15,697 bases of DNA from Flavobacteriaceae bacterium UBA2765 (GCA_002352665.1 DEIV01000013.1:1-15697); one strand, 5' to 3'. Positions 1-7,462 are shown, numbered from the stretch's first letter. Made by a program: numbers and translations. Notes: a model not told the origin generated them from the sequence alone.

Positions 1-2
1 GT

Positions 3-347
3 TTTGTTTCATGGAATACCTATAAAAGAAGAAAGTTTCCTGAAAGTTATAACAGATGGTATAAAGGTAAGGTAACTTCCAATCCTGTTACATGGGATAC
101 TATTAAACGCACAAAACGAGAAGATCATAAAGGGTTTTTATATAGCAATGGTAAAATGTACGACAAAGCATTAAAAATTGAAGTAATTGATGGAATGGTT
201 TGGACAACCTTACCCAGATTTCCACATCGACTTTTTGCTGTTTTTAAGAAAAATTACCATGTTGGAGATATCAACTTATTTTGGGCAGATATTCAAAAAA
301 ATGCTGAGTTGAGAGTTGAAAGTTGGTTGGAGAAACGTAAGAATTAG
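3..347 (+). CDS. C-terminal end of an unrecognised protein (5' cut by window edge)
   Basis: The reading frame is open from the first bases of the window to the TAG at 345–347, so this is the last 114 or so residues of a longer protein; the ATG at 156 is internal and should not be taken as the start. The visible part is soluble-looking, rich in Trp, Lys and Arg, with no membrane segment. Residues around 'WTTLPRFPHRLFAVFKKNYH' suggest a compact mixed alpha/beta end. I do not recognise the family. The stop codon overlaps the stop codon of the leftward ArsC-like gene by 4 bases (344–347). Confidence is high that it is coding, because the frame stays open to the edge with normal composition, but there is no functional call. 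Confidence 0.7.
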   Translation, partial: FVSWNTYKRRKFPESYNRWYKGKVTSNPVTWDTIKRTKREDHKGFLYSNGKMYDKALKIEVIDGMVWTTLPRFPHRLFAVFKKNYHVGDINLFWADIQKNAELRVESWLEKRKN

Positions 348-691
348 CTTAGGATTTCTTTCAAGGCATCAACATTTTTTTTACTATTTCCTACAAAAAT
401 AGTATCGTCTATAATAATTACAGGTCGTTTTAAAAAGGTATATTCCTCTATAATCAATTGCTTATAATCTTTTTCTGTTAAGACCTGATTTTTTAAATCC
501 ATAGCCGCATACTTTTTAGACCGTTTGCTAAATAATGCCTCATAACTTTTAGTAAATGCATGCATTTCTTCTAATTGCTTTACTGTTATAGGTTCTGATT
601 TGATCTCTTGTAACAAAAATTCATCAGTATTTAGAGATTTTAAAATTCTTCTACAAGTATCACAAGTCTTTAAATAATATATTTTTTTCAT
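344..691 (-). CDS. ArsC/Spx-family thioredoxin-fold protein (arsenate reductase-like)
   Basis: This 115-residue protein is of the usual length for the ArsC/Spx/YffB family. It starts MKKIYYLKTCDTC, with the CxxC pair at Cys10 and Cys13 after the first beta strand, and ends with the family-type segment FLKRPVIIIDD (Arg89 and Pro90, about where ArsC and Spx carry their conserved Arg-Pro) followed by FVGNSKKNVDAL. The ATG at 691 is chosen because it puts the CxxC at the normal distance from the N-terminus; the frame extends upstream to 793, but that extension has no family resemblance and would run into the divergent gene. Members are either glutathione/thioredoxin-linked arsenate reductases or redox-sensing RNA polymerase partners (Spx). 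No arsenic resistance genes lie nearby, so a true arsenate reductase role is not supported. It is divergent from the DinB-like gene over 71 bases. Confidence 0.85.
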   Translation of the reverse strand: MKKIYYLKTCDTCRRILKSLNTDEFLLQEIKSEPITVKQLEEMHAFTKSYEALFSKRSKKYAAMDLKNQVLTEKDYKQLIIEEYTFLKRPVIIIDDTIFVGNSKKNVDALKEILS

Positions 692-762
692 TTTTATAAT
701 TTGAAAGATAAAATTAATACGATTTAATTTTAAAACAATACTTTTATGCTTTAAAAAATCAA

Positions 763-1218
763 ATGGAAAAACAATTTGAAATCTTAAAGGCAAATAGGCT
801 TATTATTCTCAAGGTAATTGAGAATTATTCTTTAGAACAACTCAATAAAATACCTCATGGATTCAAAAACAATCTAGCATGGAATATTGCCCATTTGGTA
901 GTTACACATCAATTATTATGTTATAAATTATCTGATTTGCCTTTACAGATACCCAATGAGATGGTTGAAAAATACCAAAAAGGTACAATTCCTAAAAGTG
1001 ATGTAACTAAGCATGAGTTCGATACAATTAAAACACTCTTCTTATCTCAAGTAGATAAATTTGAAGAAGATTATAACAATAATGTATTTAAAACATACAG
1101 CTCTTATTTAACTAGTCCAAAAGTTGCCTTAAATAATATTGATGATGCCATACACTTTAATAACTTTCATGAGGGCATTCACTTGGGTTATATATTGGCA
1201 TTAAAAAATTCATTTTAA
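763..1218 (+). CDS. DinB-superfamily (four-helix bundle, putative metal-binding) protein
   Basis: The 151-residue protein is predicted to be all helical. It carries the three-histidine pattern of the DinB/YfiT fold: His44 in NIAHLVVTH and His136 and His140 in HEGIHLGY, spaced as in metal-binding members of the family. Family members include thiol S-transferases for bacillithiol, mycothiol or glutathione and DNA-damage-induced proteins of unknown role; the exact reaction here cannot be read from sequence. The ATG at 763 follows an A-rich stretch typical of Bacteroidota starts. It ends 3 bases before the antiporter gene, so the two are almost certainly co-transcribed and may be translationally coupled. 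A weak -7-like box (TACTTTTA, 739–746) lies upstream. Confidence 0.8.
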   Translation: MEKQFEILKANRLIILKVIENYSLEQLNKIPHGFKNNLAWNIAHLVVTHQLLCYKLSDLPLQIPNEMVEKYQKGTIPKSDVTKHEFDTIKTLFLSQVDKFEEDYNNNVFKTYSSYLTSPKVALNNIDDAIHFNNFHEGIHLGYILALKNSF

Positions 1219-1221
1219 TTT

Positions 1222-2457
1222 ATGGACTATTTTGCAATTGCTACGATACTTATTGTCCTTTCAGCTGTTTTTGGATATATTAATGTAAAATTCATAAAAC
1301 TGCCGGATACTATCGGTTTAATGGTAATTACTATACTTTTTACCTTAGCAGTTTTAGCCTTAAGTTATTTTGATGATACCTTATTATTGAAAGAAAAAGA
1401 ACTTATTTCTCAAATAGATTTTAAAACGGTATTATTAGATGTAATGCTGAGTTTTTTACTGTTTGCAGGAGCCTTACATACAAATTTTCAACAATTAAAA
1501 ATTCAGAGAAAACCTATTTTAATATTTGCGACTATAGGCACATTAGTTTCTACTTTCTTGGTTGGAGTTTTTGTTTTTTATGTCTTGAAATTAGTAAACC
1601 TCGAAGTAGATTTTATTTACTGTTTACTTTTTGGGGCTTTAATTTCACCTACGGATCCAATTGCGGTACTGGGAATTTTAAAAAAGGTTGGTGCACCAAA
1701 AAATTTAGAAACAAAAATTGTAGGAGAATCCTTGTTTAATGATGGTGTAGGCGTGGTTATATTTTTAACTATATATCAAATTGCTCAAGGCGGACATGAT
1801 ATTTCTGCTCTTCATATTGCCGAATTGTTTTTTGTTGAAGTTATAGGTGGAATTGCATTGGGTTTTGCCATAGGATGGATTACCTATAGACTATTAAAAA
1901 GTATTGACGATTATGATATAGAAGTCATTATAACAATTGCAGCAGTTATGGGCGGTACTTTAATTGCTCAGCATTTTCATTTATCAGCACCTTTAGCTAT
2001 GGTAACAGCGGGCTTGATTGTTGGTAATGATACAATGAGAGAGTCATCTATGAGCGAAATAACAGAGCAATACGTTGACAAATTTTGGGAACTTATAGAT
2101 ATCTTGCTCAACACCATTTTGTTTGTTATGATAGGAATGGAAATTTTAGTACTTACTTTTAATAGCACTTATATTTTAGCAGGGTTTATAATAATTCCGG
2201 TGTTATTGGTTGCTAGATATTTATCATTACTATTGCCTATAAAAATATATGCTAAAAAATTGGATTTTGTACCTAGAACAAATTTAATTATGACTTGGGG
2301 TGGATTACGCGGTGGTATTTCTATAGCCTTGGCTCTTAGTTTAACTGAAGTAATGGAACGCGATCTGTTTTTAGTAATTACGTATATTGTTGTTGTATTT
2401 TCAATAATAGTACAAGGTCTATCCGTAGGAAAATTAATTAAAAGATTTGCAAAATAA
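1222..2457 (+). CDS. CPA1-family Na+(or K+)/H+ antiporter
   Basis: This 411-residue inner-membrane protein has about 12 hydrophobic segments over its whole length. Two core CPA1 motifs are clear: the TDP of ISPTDPIAVLGIL (residues 142–153) and ESLFNDG (169–175), whose Asn173-Asp174 pair is the ion-binding 'ND' motif of electroneutral CPA1 exchangers rather than the 'DD' of CPA2. A third, TWGGLRGGISIALALSL (358–374), is the typical late-helix arginine motif. The protein ends soon after the last helix, with no cytoplasmic RCK or cyclic-nucleotide domain. The likely role is exchange of Na+ or K+ for H+ in pH and salt homeostasis; ion choice cannot be told from sequence. It follows the DinB-like gene by 3 bases, so it probably shares that gene's transcript. 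Confidence 0.9.
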   Translation: MDYFAIATILIVLSAVFGYINVKFIKLPDTIGLMVITILFTLAVLALSYFDDTLLLKEKELISQIDFKTVLLDVMLSFLLFAGALHTNFQQLKIQRKPILIFATIGTLVSTFLVGVFVFYVLKLVNLEVDFIYCLLFGALISPTDPIAVLGILKKVGAPKNLETKIVGESLFNDGVGVVIFLTIYQIAQGGHDISALHIAELFFVEVIGGIALGFAIGWITYRLLKSIDDYDIEVIITIAAVMGGTLIAQHFHLSAPLAMVTAGLIVGNDTMRESSMSEITEQYVDKFWELIDILLNTILFVMIGMEILVLTFNSTYILAGFIIIPVLLVARYLSLLLPIKIYAKKLDFVPRTNLIMTWGGLRGGISIALALSLTEVMERDLFLVITYIVVVFSIIVQGLSVGKLIKRFAK

Positions 2458-2552
2458 CAATGAAATGCCACATGCTTAGCTTATCTAACACTACAAGTTA
2501 TGGCTAATATGGATGTTCTAATTGACTAATAAAAATTAATAAAAATAAAAAA

Positions 2553-3698
2553 ATGAAATTCAATACTAAAACTATACATGGAGGGCAAAAACACGATCCA
2601 TCAACGGGAGCAGTAATGCCTCCAATCTATCAAACATCTACATATGCTCAGCGTAGTCCGGGTGACCATAAAGGGTATGAATATTCAAGAGCTGCAAACC
2701 CAACCCGAACGGCATTGGAAAATAATTTTGCTGCTATTGAAAACGGAACACATGGTTTTGCTTTTTCGTCGGGATTGGCAGCTATAGATTGTGTACTCAA
2801 AATGTTGAACCCCGGTGATGAAATTATTGCTGGTGACGATTTATATGGCGGTACCTATAGAATGTTTACAAGAATGTTTGAGAAATATGGGTTGAAATTC
2901 CATTTTGTAAATATGGAAGATGCGATTAATGTGGAAAAGTTCATCAATACTAATACAAAATTGATTTGGTTAGAAACACCTACAAATCCCTTAATGAAAA
3001 TTGCTGATATTCAAGAAATATCATCTTTAGTAAAAACTAAAAACCCAAATATTTTAATTGCTGTAGATAATACTTTTGCCACACCTTATTTGCAATTGCC
3101 TTTAGACCTAGGTGCAGATATTGTTATGCATTCTGCCACGAAGTACCTTGGAGGCCATTCTGATGTAGTTATGGGAGCATTAATGGTTAAAGATAGTAAA
3201 CTGGCAGAAGAAATTCATTTTATTCAATTTGCAGGTGGAGCCATTGCAGGTCCTCAAGATTCATTTTTAGTATTAAGAGGGATAAAAACCTTACATATCA
3301 GAATGCAACGCCATTGTGAAAATGGAATGGCAATTGCTAAATTTTTAAGTACGCATGATAAGGTAAAAGAAGTATATTATCCGGGGTTAGAAACGGATAA
3401 AAATTATCTAATTGCTAAAAAACAAATGAATGATTTTGGAGGTATGGTTTCTTTTAGGTTAAAGGATGAAAGCCAAGCTGCAGCGTTTAAGGTTTTAGAA
3501 AATTTTAAGGTATTTACGCTAGCTGAATCTTTAGGAGGTGTTGAAAGTTTGGTAAATCACCCTATAACTATGACACATGCATCAATTCCTGAAAAAGAAA
3601 GAGAAAAAATAGGTATTACCGATTCGTTAATTCGATTAAGTGCGGGAATAGAAGATATTGACGATCTAATTGAAGATTTAAAAAATGTTTTAATCTAA
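2553..3698 (+). CDS. Cystathionine gamma-synthase/lyase-type PLP enzyme
   Basis: The 381-residue protein is full length for the Cys/Met metabolism PLP family (fold type I). Motifs in order: TKTIHGGQ near the N-terminus, YSRAANPTR (44–52) with the Tyr/Arg that bind PLP phosphate of the neighbouring subunit, SSGLAAI (72–78), ETPTNP (141–146), AVDNTFATPY (170–179) with Asp172, and SATKYLGGHSD (194–204) with the Schiff-base Lys197. Near the end, SLGGVESLVNHP is the usual substrate-carboxylate segment. The family covers cystathionine gamma-synthase (metB), gamma-lyase (mccB/metC-like) and O-acetylhomoserine sulfhydrylase; sequence cannot firmly separate the first two, so no symbol is given. The start follows a long A-rich tract. 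Its stop overlaps that of the opposite gene by 4 bases. I see no SAM riboswitch in the 95-base leader. Confidence 0.92.
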   Translation: MKFNTKTIHGGQKHDPSTGAVMPPIYQTSTYAQRSPGDHKGYEYSRAANPTRTALENNFAAIENGTHGFAFSSGLAAIDCVLKMLNPGDEIIAGDDLYGGTYRMFTRMFEKYGLKFHFVNMEDAINVEKFINTNTKLIWLETPTNPLMKIADIQEISSLVKTKNPNILIAVDNTFATPYLQLPLDLGADIVMHSATKYLGGHSDVVMGALMVKDSKLAEEIHFIQFAGGAIAGPQDSFLVLRGIKTLHIRMQRHCENGMAIAKFLSTHDKVKEVYYPGLETDKNYLIAKKQMNDFGGMVSFRLKDESQAAAFKVLENFKVFTLAESLGGVESLVNHPITMTHASIPEKEREKIGITDSLIRLSAGIEDIDDLIEDLKNVLI

Positions 3699-4507
3699 TA
3701 TCCTCCTGCAAAAGTTTCCATATCGAAAACAACACCAACACTAAAAAATATTAGAGTATCATTAAATTTGTTTTCAGAAACTTTAGCATCTAGACCATCG
3801 TATTTATTAGAGAAAAAATATTGCCAACGAGCATCTAAAACTAGGTCAAAACTATCTAGTTTATATCTTGTTCCGGCACTTAATGTTAGTGAGAAAGTGT
3901 TGTCTTTTTCTACAAACACACCATCATTTGCCCATTTTTCGGGTAATACATCAGGGTTTGTAGTCCAGTCTCCTAAATCAGAAGTCAGTTCCGGGTCAAA
4001 CATATTAAATTGAAGACCTGCACCAATATAAGGGGCGAACTTTATATCGTCATTAAATAATAGACCATAATCCTCTAAATTTTTAAAATGAAACTCTAAA
4101 CCGGTACCAATATTGAAAGATTTAGTTTTCCCCTTCATGGCCCTAAGCTTATCAGCCTCGGAATTTAAAGAACCTTCTGCAACATAACGCCCTTTGTGTT
4201 CTAAACTATTATTAAAATAGTAAGACAGTTCGGTTTTTAATTTAAAATGATCTGAGAAAAAACTAGCACCATTTCTCCAATTATAGTTACTTCCATAAAA
4301 ATTTAAATAATGAACAGCTGCTATTCCAAAACTGGTTGGTGTGCTACTTGGTAAATGATGTCTCTCTCCATAATCCGTTTGCATAGTAACCGGACCTGCA
4401 GTAAAGCCAAATTCATGACTTACTTCTAATTGAGCAAAAGTGTTTGATATAGAAAAAAGTATGAATAGTATTAATATCTTAAGAGTTGATTTCATGTACT
4501 TTCCCAT
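3695..4507 (-). CDS. Exported beta-barrel-like protein, THC0290_0291-type family
   Basis: A 270-residue protein with a clear signal peptide. The ATG at 4507 is annotated; the ATG at 4495 (MKSTLKILILFILF...) is an equally good or better start for the signal peptide, with probable cleavage after NTFA. The mature part alternates short amphipathic strands with Tyr/Phe-rich turns (for example SLTLSAGTRYKL and LVLDARWQYFFS) and ends in a strand-like IFFSVGVVFDM region, as expected for an outer-membrane barrel. The patterns HYLNFY, KLRAMKG, SDLGDW and DARWQYFFS resemble the flavobacterial family that I recall as THC0290_0291, whose function is not known. It is the last gene of the leftward run beginning near 5838, 81 bases after the alkyltransferase-like gene, so it may have its own promoter. 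Confidence 0.75.
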   Translation of the reverse strand: MGKYMKSTLKILILFILFSISNTFAQLEVSHEFGFTAGPVTMQTDYGERHHLPSSTPTSFGIAAVHYLNFYGSNYNWRNGASFFSDHFKLKTELSYYFNNSLEHKGRYVAEGSLNSEADKLRAMKGKTKSFNIGTGLEFHFKNLEDYGLLFNDDIKFAPYIGAGLQFNMFDPELTSDLGDWTTNPDVLPEKWANDGVFVEKDNTFSLTLSAGTRYKLDSFDLVLDARWQYFFSNKYDGLDAKVSENKFNDTLIFFSVGVVFDMETFAGGY

Positions 4508-4588
4508 TTTGGTCGCAATTTACTAAAAAATATGCAATAGCCTTAATAAAAACTCCATTTCATTAAAAATATTGTTTAATCTACAAAA

Positions 4589-4912
4589 TTACTCATTTGG
4601 ACTCCAAAAAACAGCCTTAAAATCAATAATTTTTGAATTTTCAACTATAACACCCTCACTCTCTAACAATTGTTGCATTAAATTAATGCCATCAAAATGA
4701 TGTTTACCTGTTAAAAGGCCTTGTTTATTTACAACTCTATGGGCAGGAACTGTATCATCGTTATGGCTTGCATTCATAGCCCAACCAACCATTCTGGCTG
4801 ATCTGGCAGCTCCTAAATGCTTTGCTATTGCACCATAAGAAGTTACTCTTCCATAAGGGATTTTTCGAGCAATTTTATATACTTTATCAAAAAAATTATC
4901 TTCTTTAGGCAT
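4589..4912 (-). CDS. Alkyltransferase-like protein (MGMT fold, catalytic Cys replaced by Ala)
   Basis: This 107-residue protein is the DNA-binding domain of the O6-alkylguanine-DNA alkyltransferase family. It shows IPYGRVTSYGAIAKHLG (18–34) with Tyr26, SARMVGWAM (38–46) with the arginine finger Arg40, and VPAHRVVNKQGLLTG (55–69). The active enzyme has PCHRV at this place; here it is PAHRV, with Ala57 for the methyl-accepting Cys. Such proteins (ATL class) cannot transfer the alkyl group; known members bind O6-alkylguanine, flip it out and hand the lesion to nucleotide excision repair. An Ala variant, rather than the Trp of fission-yeast Atl1, is as far as I recall common in Bacteroidota. The start is ATG at 4912; the codon just upstream is TTG and an unlikely start. 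It lies 30 bases after trmB on the same strand. Confidence 0.9.
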   Translation of the reverse strand: MPKEDNFFDKVYKIARKIPYGRVTSYGAIAKHLGAARSARMVGWAMNASHNDDTVPAHRVVNKQGLLTGKHHFDGINLMQQLLESEGVIVENSKIIDFKAVFWSPNE

Positions 4913-4942
4913 CAAAAAATAAAATTCTAAGGTACAAAATAT

Positions 4943-5620
4943 TTATAATTTATAATGGGTTCTAAATTTAATATATGTAATGGCTTTTTTTTGTTCTAAA
5001 AATTGTCTTTCATAAAACGTTTTGGTAAGTGTAGCTTCTGTGGGGCTATGATTATTTTTATAAATATCATGATGTGCATATATTATTTCATGTTTACCTT
5101 CTTGTAATAAACCCAAAGTATATCCATGTAAAAATTCACTGTCAGTCTTTAAATGTACAATCCCCTTATCCATAAGGATCTGTTGATATTTCTTTAAAAA
5201 ATCAGGATTGGTTAAACGATGTTTCATTCGTTTAAATTTAATTTGAGGATCAGGAAAAGTAATCCAAATTTCACTAATTTCATTTGCAGAAAAACAAAGA
5301 TCTATGAGTTCAATTTGGGTCCTTAAAAAAGCTACATTGTTAAGTTTCTCGTCTATTGCTGTTTTGGCACCTCGCCAAAAACGAGCTCCTTTTATATCTA
5401 TACCAATATAATTAAATTCCTTGTTTTGTCTGGCTAGGGCAATAGAATATTCACCTTTACCACAACCTAATTCTAAAATAATAGGTTTATTATTTTTAAA
5501 AAATGTATTCCATTTTCCTTTTAAATGAAAACCATCAAAAATTTCTTGACGAGAAGGTTGTACAACATTAGAGAACGTTTCATTTTCTAAAAAACGTTTT
5601 AATTTATTCTTACTTCCCAA
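4943..5620 (-). CDS. trmB: tRNA (guanine-N7-)-methyltransferase
   Basis: TrmB methylates N7 of G46 in the variable loop of tRNAs using SAM. The 225-residue protein shows the SAM-binding motif I ELGCGKGEY (50–58), the acidic strand-2 end IGIDIKGAR (72–80), and the TrmB signature ITFPDPQIKFKRMKHRL (120–136), followed by HLKTDSEFLHGY (156–167). A C-terminal TFYERQF segment matches the family's TxYE-type substrate loop. The only in-frame start that keeps the conserved N-terminus (GSKNKLKRFLENETF) is TTG at 5620, preceded by an in-frame stop six bases upstream; there is no ATG before the SAM motif. It sits 20 bases after the small membrane-protein gene and 30 before the alkyltransferase-like gene, probably in one transcript. 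Confidence 0.93.
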   Translation of the reverse strand: MGSKNKLKRFLENETFSNVVQPSRQEIFDGFHLKGKWNTFFKNNKPIILELGCGKGEYSIALARQNKEFNYIGIDIKGARFWRGAKTAIDEKLNNVAFLRTQIELIDLCFSANEISEIWITFPDPQIKFKRMKHRLTNPDFLKKYQQILMDKGIVHLKTDSEFLHGYTLGLLQEGKHEIIYAHHDIYKNNHSPTEATLTKTFYERQFLEQKKAITYIKFRTHYKL

Positions 5621-5640
5621 AATTTATAAATTGAAGAAAA

Positions 5641-5838
5641 TTATTGTTCGCCTGCCCTACTTTGCTTTGACATTTGACCAAGCCAATAAAATGCAGCTAT
5701 AAAACCAGTAACTACCAGAACCACATTTACAGCATTTGAAGCATACCAACCGTCGGTAAACCTAAAAACATCATAAACTTTAAAAGCAATGTCTGTACAA
5801 AAATCACCAAAAGCTCTAAAAATATTGTTTGCAATCAT
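5641..5838 (-). CDS. Small membrane protein, DUF6341-type
   Basis: A 65-residue protein with one hydrophobic segment (about residues 36–53, ending in FYWLGQM) after an aromatic, amphipathic N-terminal half containing FRFTDGWYASNAVN. The pattern of a conserved Trp/Asn turn followed by a single helix ending in FYW matches small flavobacterial proteins that I recall as DUF6341; no function is known. It begins with ATG at 5838, is the first gene of the leftward run with trmB, and is divergent over 42 bases from the polytopic membrane protein gene at 5881. The short spacing and shared membrane location invite a functional link, but that is inference. Small size makes a chance frame worth considering; its composition, start and operon position speak against it. 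Confidence 0.75.
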   Translation of the reverse strand: MIANNIFRAFGDFCTDIAFKVYDVFRFTDGWYASNAVNVVLVVTGFIAAFYWLGQMSKQSRAGEQ

Positions 5839-5854
5839 ATCTTAAGTATATTTA
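5825..5854 (+). promoter_or_regulatory. Predicted Bacteroidota promoter for the DUF6427-type gene
   Basis: TTG at 5825–5827, a 19-base spacer, and TATATTTA at 5847–5854 fit the Bacteroidota vegetative promoter (TTG, about 19 bases, TAnnTTTG) with one mismatch at the last base. The predicted start near 5861 leaves a leader of about 20 bases before the ATG at 5881. The -33 element lies inside the first codons of the opposite DUF6341-type gene. Confidence 0.5.
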
Positions 5855-5859
5855 CAGGG

Positions 5860-5867
5860 CAAAAATA
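5860..5867 (-). promoter_or_regulatory. Predicted -7 box for the DUF6341–trmB leftward operon
   Basis: On the minus strand TATTTTTG matches the TAnnTTTG -7 consensus exactly and lies 21 bases upstream of the ATG at 5838. I see no TTG at the expected -33 distance, so the call rests on the -7 box and position only. It faces the rightward promoter, and the two predicted transcript starts overlap. Confidence 0.4.
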
Positions 5868-5880
5868 TGAAATTATACGA

Positions 5881-6798
5881 ATGATTGCTACTTTTTTTAA
5901 TAAATCAACACCATTAGAAAAACTTTCTGTTATTATTCTATTGTCATTGGTGGTCGTTGTTGATGTTTTTTCAACGAATGCAGTAGATTTGAACTTCATT
6001 TTTTTTGCTAAAAAAATTGCAGTTTTAATTTTCCTTTTTGTAAATCTTTTTTTGGTTCAATTCATTTCAAAAAAAAACGGTTTGAGAAAGGAAAATGCCT
6101 ATGATATATTATTGGTAGTAATTTTCATCGCAATGTTTCCTCTAATTACTGTAAACAATGCTATATTAGTATCTCATTTTTTATTGTTATTAGCATTTAG
6201 AAGAATCTACAGTTTAAGAACTATAAAAAATACAAAAGAAAAATTATTTGATGGCTCATTATATATTGGTTTAGCCGCAATTGTTTATCCTTGGTCTATT
6301 TTTTATTTATTTTTACCTTATTCAGCTATTATAGCTTTCAATAAACGAACAGTTAGAAATGTAATAATACCCTTGGTGGGTGCGATAACACCAATTTTTA
6401 TCTACGGTACTTATTTATTTCTGACTGATAATTTAGACAGTGCATTTATACAACTAGACACTAGTTTTTCATTTGGAACTTATAATTCTCTACAATTATT
6501 AATACCAATAACTTTAATATTAGGATTTCTAATTTGGACTATTTTCCCAACAACTATAAAGATAATTACCGTAAATAATGAATTAAAAAATTCTTGGTAT
6601 TTAATACTAAGTCATTTAATTATTAGTATTTTTATTCTTATACCTTCACCTGTTAAGAATGGTGCAGAATTCTTATTTTTATTCTTCCCTCTCGCTATAA
6701 TTTTTACAAATTATTTACAATTAGTAAATGAAAAGTGGTTTAAAGATGTTTTTTTATATGTATTTCTAGGCGTTGCTATATTGGGATATTTCTTATAA
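5881..6798 (+). CDS. Polytopic inner-membrane protein, DUF6427-type
   Basis: A 305-residue protein made almost entirely of hydrophobic helices, roughly 8–9 transmembrane segments, with no soluble domain. It starts MIATFFNKSTPLEKL, then a first helix of LSLVVVVDV type; a short polar loop with KKNGLRKENAYD follows helix 2, and a FRRIYSLRTIKNTKEKLFDGSLYIGLA segment lies between helices 4 and 5. The N-terminus and that loop resemble the flavobacterial family I recall as DUF6427, found near upp and trmB in relatives; its function is unknown. No catalytic motif is obvious. The gene is divergent from the DUF6341-type gene and its stop codon overlaps the end of upp by 6 bases. A -33/-7 promoter pair with the usual 19-base spacing lies just upstream (5825–5854). 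Confidence 0.8.
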   Translation: MIATFFNKSTPLEKLSVIILLSLVVVVDVFSTNAVDLNFIFFAKKIAVLIFLFVNLFLVQFISKKNGLRKENAYDILLVVIFIAMFPLITVNNAILVSHFLLLLAFRRIYSLRTIKNTKEKLFDGSLYIGLAAIVYPWSIFYLFLPYSAIIAFNKRTVRNVIIPLVGAITPIFIYGTYLFLTDNLDSAFIQLDTSFSFGTYNSLQLLIPITLILGFLIWTIFPTTIKIITVNNELKNSWYLILSHLIISIFILIPSPVKNGAEFLFLFFPLAIIFTNYLQLVNEKWFKDVFLYVFLGVAILGYFL

Positions 6799-7446
6799 TT
6801 TTATTCCGTAAGATAAATCTCCTGCATCTCCTAAACCCGGAACAATATAACCTCGGTCATTTAATTTTTCATCTACAGTAGCAATCCACAAATGAGTGTT
6901 TTCCGGAAATATTCTATTTACAAAACTAACACCATGCTCTGATCCTATAACAGCAACGATATGAATCTGTTTTGGGGTACCATGCCCTTTTAATGCTTTA
7001 AGCACATTTTCTAAAGTTTTTCCGGTGGCTAGCATTGGGTCAGCTAGTATTAAAGTTTTGTTTTCTATTGATGGAGATGCCAAGTATTTTACAATAACCT
7101 CAAAATCGTCACTGTCGTTAGGATGATGTCTATATGCTGATATAAATGCATTTTCTGCTGTATCAAAAAAATTTAAAATACCAAGATGTAAAGGTAGACC
7201 TGCACGTAAGATAGAGCATAAAACAAGATCAGTATCAGGCAATGATGTATTTTTACTACCTAATGGTGTTTGTACCGTTTTGTTTGTATAATTTAAAGTT
7301 TTACTTAATTCATAACTTAAAATTTCTCCAACACGCTCAATGTTTTTTCTAAAACGAAGGGCATCTTGTTGGATATTAACATCTCTTAATTCTGAAATAA
7401 ATTGATTTAAAAGTGAATTTTTTTCTTCAAAATTGTGAATTATCAT
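6793..7446 (-). CDS. upp: Uracil phosphoribosyltransferase
   Basis: Upp salvages uracil by joining it to PRPP to give UMP and pyrophosphate in the cytoplasm. The 217-residue protein has the type I PRTase PRPP motif LILADPMLATGKTL (132–145), the upstream SILRAGLPL loop (78–86), and the uracil-specific C-terminal segment YIVPGLGDAGDLSYG (200–214), all diagnostic for the family. The start is put at ATG 7446 (MIIHNFEEKN), which matches the usual length; a frame extension to 7473 exists but adds residues that would lie inside the likely promoter. An exact TAnnTTTG -7 box (TACTTTTG, 7463–7470) stands just upstream, predicting a very short leader. Its end overlaps the convergent DUF6427-type gene by 6 bases. 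Confidence 0.95.
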   Translation of the reverse strand: MIIHNFEEKNSLLNQFISELRDVNIQQDALRFRKNIERVGEILSYELSKTLNYTNKTVQTPLGSKNTSLPDTDLVLCSILRAGLPLHLGILNFFDTAENAFISAYRHHPNDSDDFEVIVKYLASPSIENKTLILADPMLATGKTLENVLKALKGHGTPKQIHIVAVIGSEHGVSFVNRIFPENTHLWIATVDEKLNDRGYIVPGLGDAGDLSYGIKL

Positions 7447-7462
7447 AAAAATACTATTTACA

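Noticed and set aside
344..691. Arsenic resistance locus
   Set aside because: The ArsC-like protein has no arsR, arsB/acr3 or arsM neighbour; Spx/YffB-type roles are equally likely.
692..793. N-terminal extension of the ArsC-like protein
   Set aside because: It has no family resemblance, overlaps the divergent DinB gene start, and would push the CxxC motif 34 residues too far from the N-terminus.
2458..2552. Possible SAM riboswitch or Met/Cys leader peptide (15-codon ORF at 2461–2508) before the cystathionine enzyme
   Set aside because: No riboswitch core or strong stem is recognisable; only a 5-bp stem with a long loop. The tiny ORF lacks a run of Met or Cys codons and any following attenuator hairpin.
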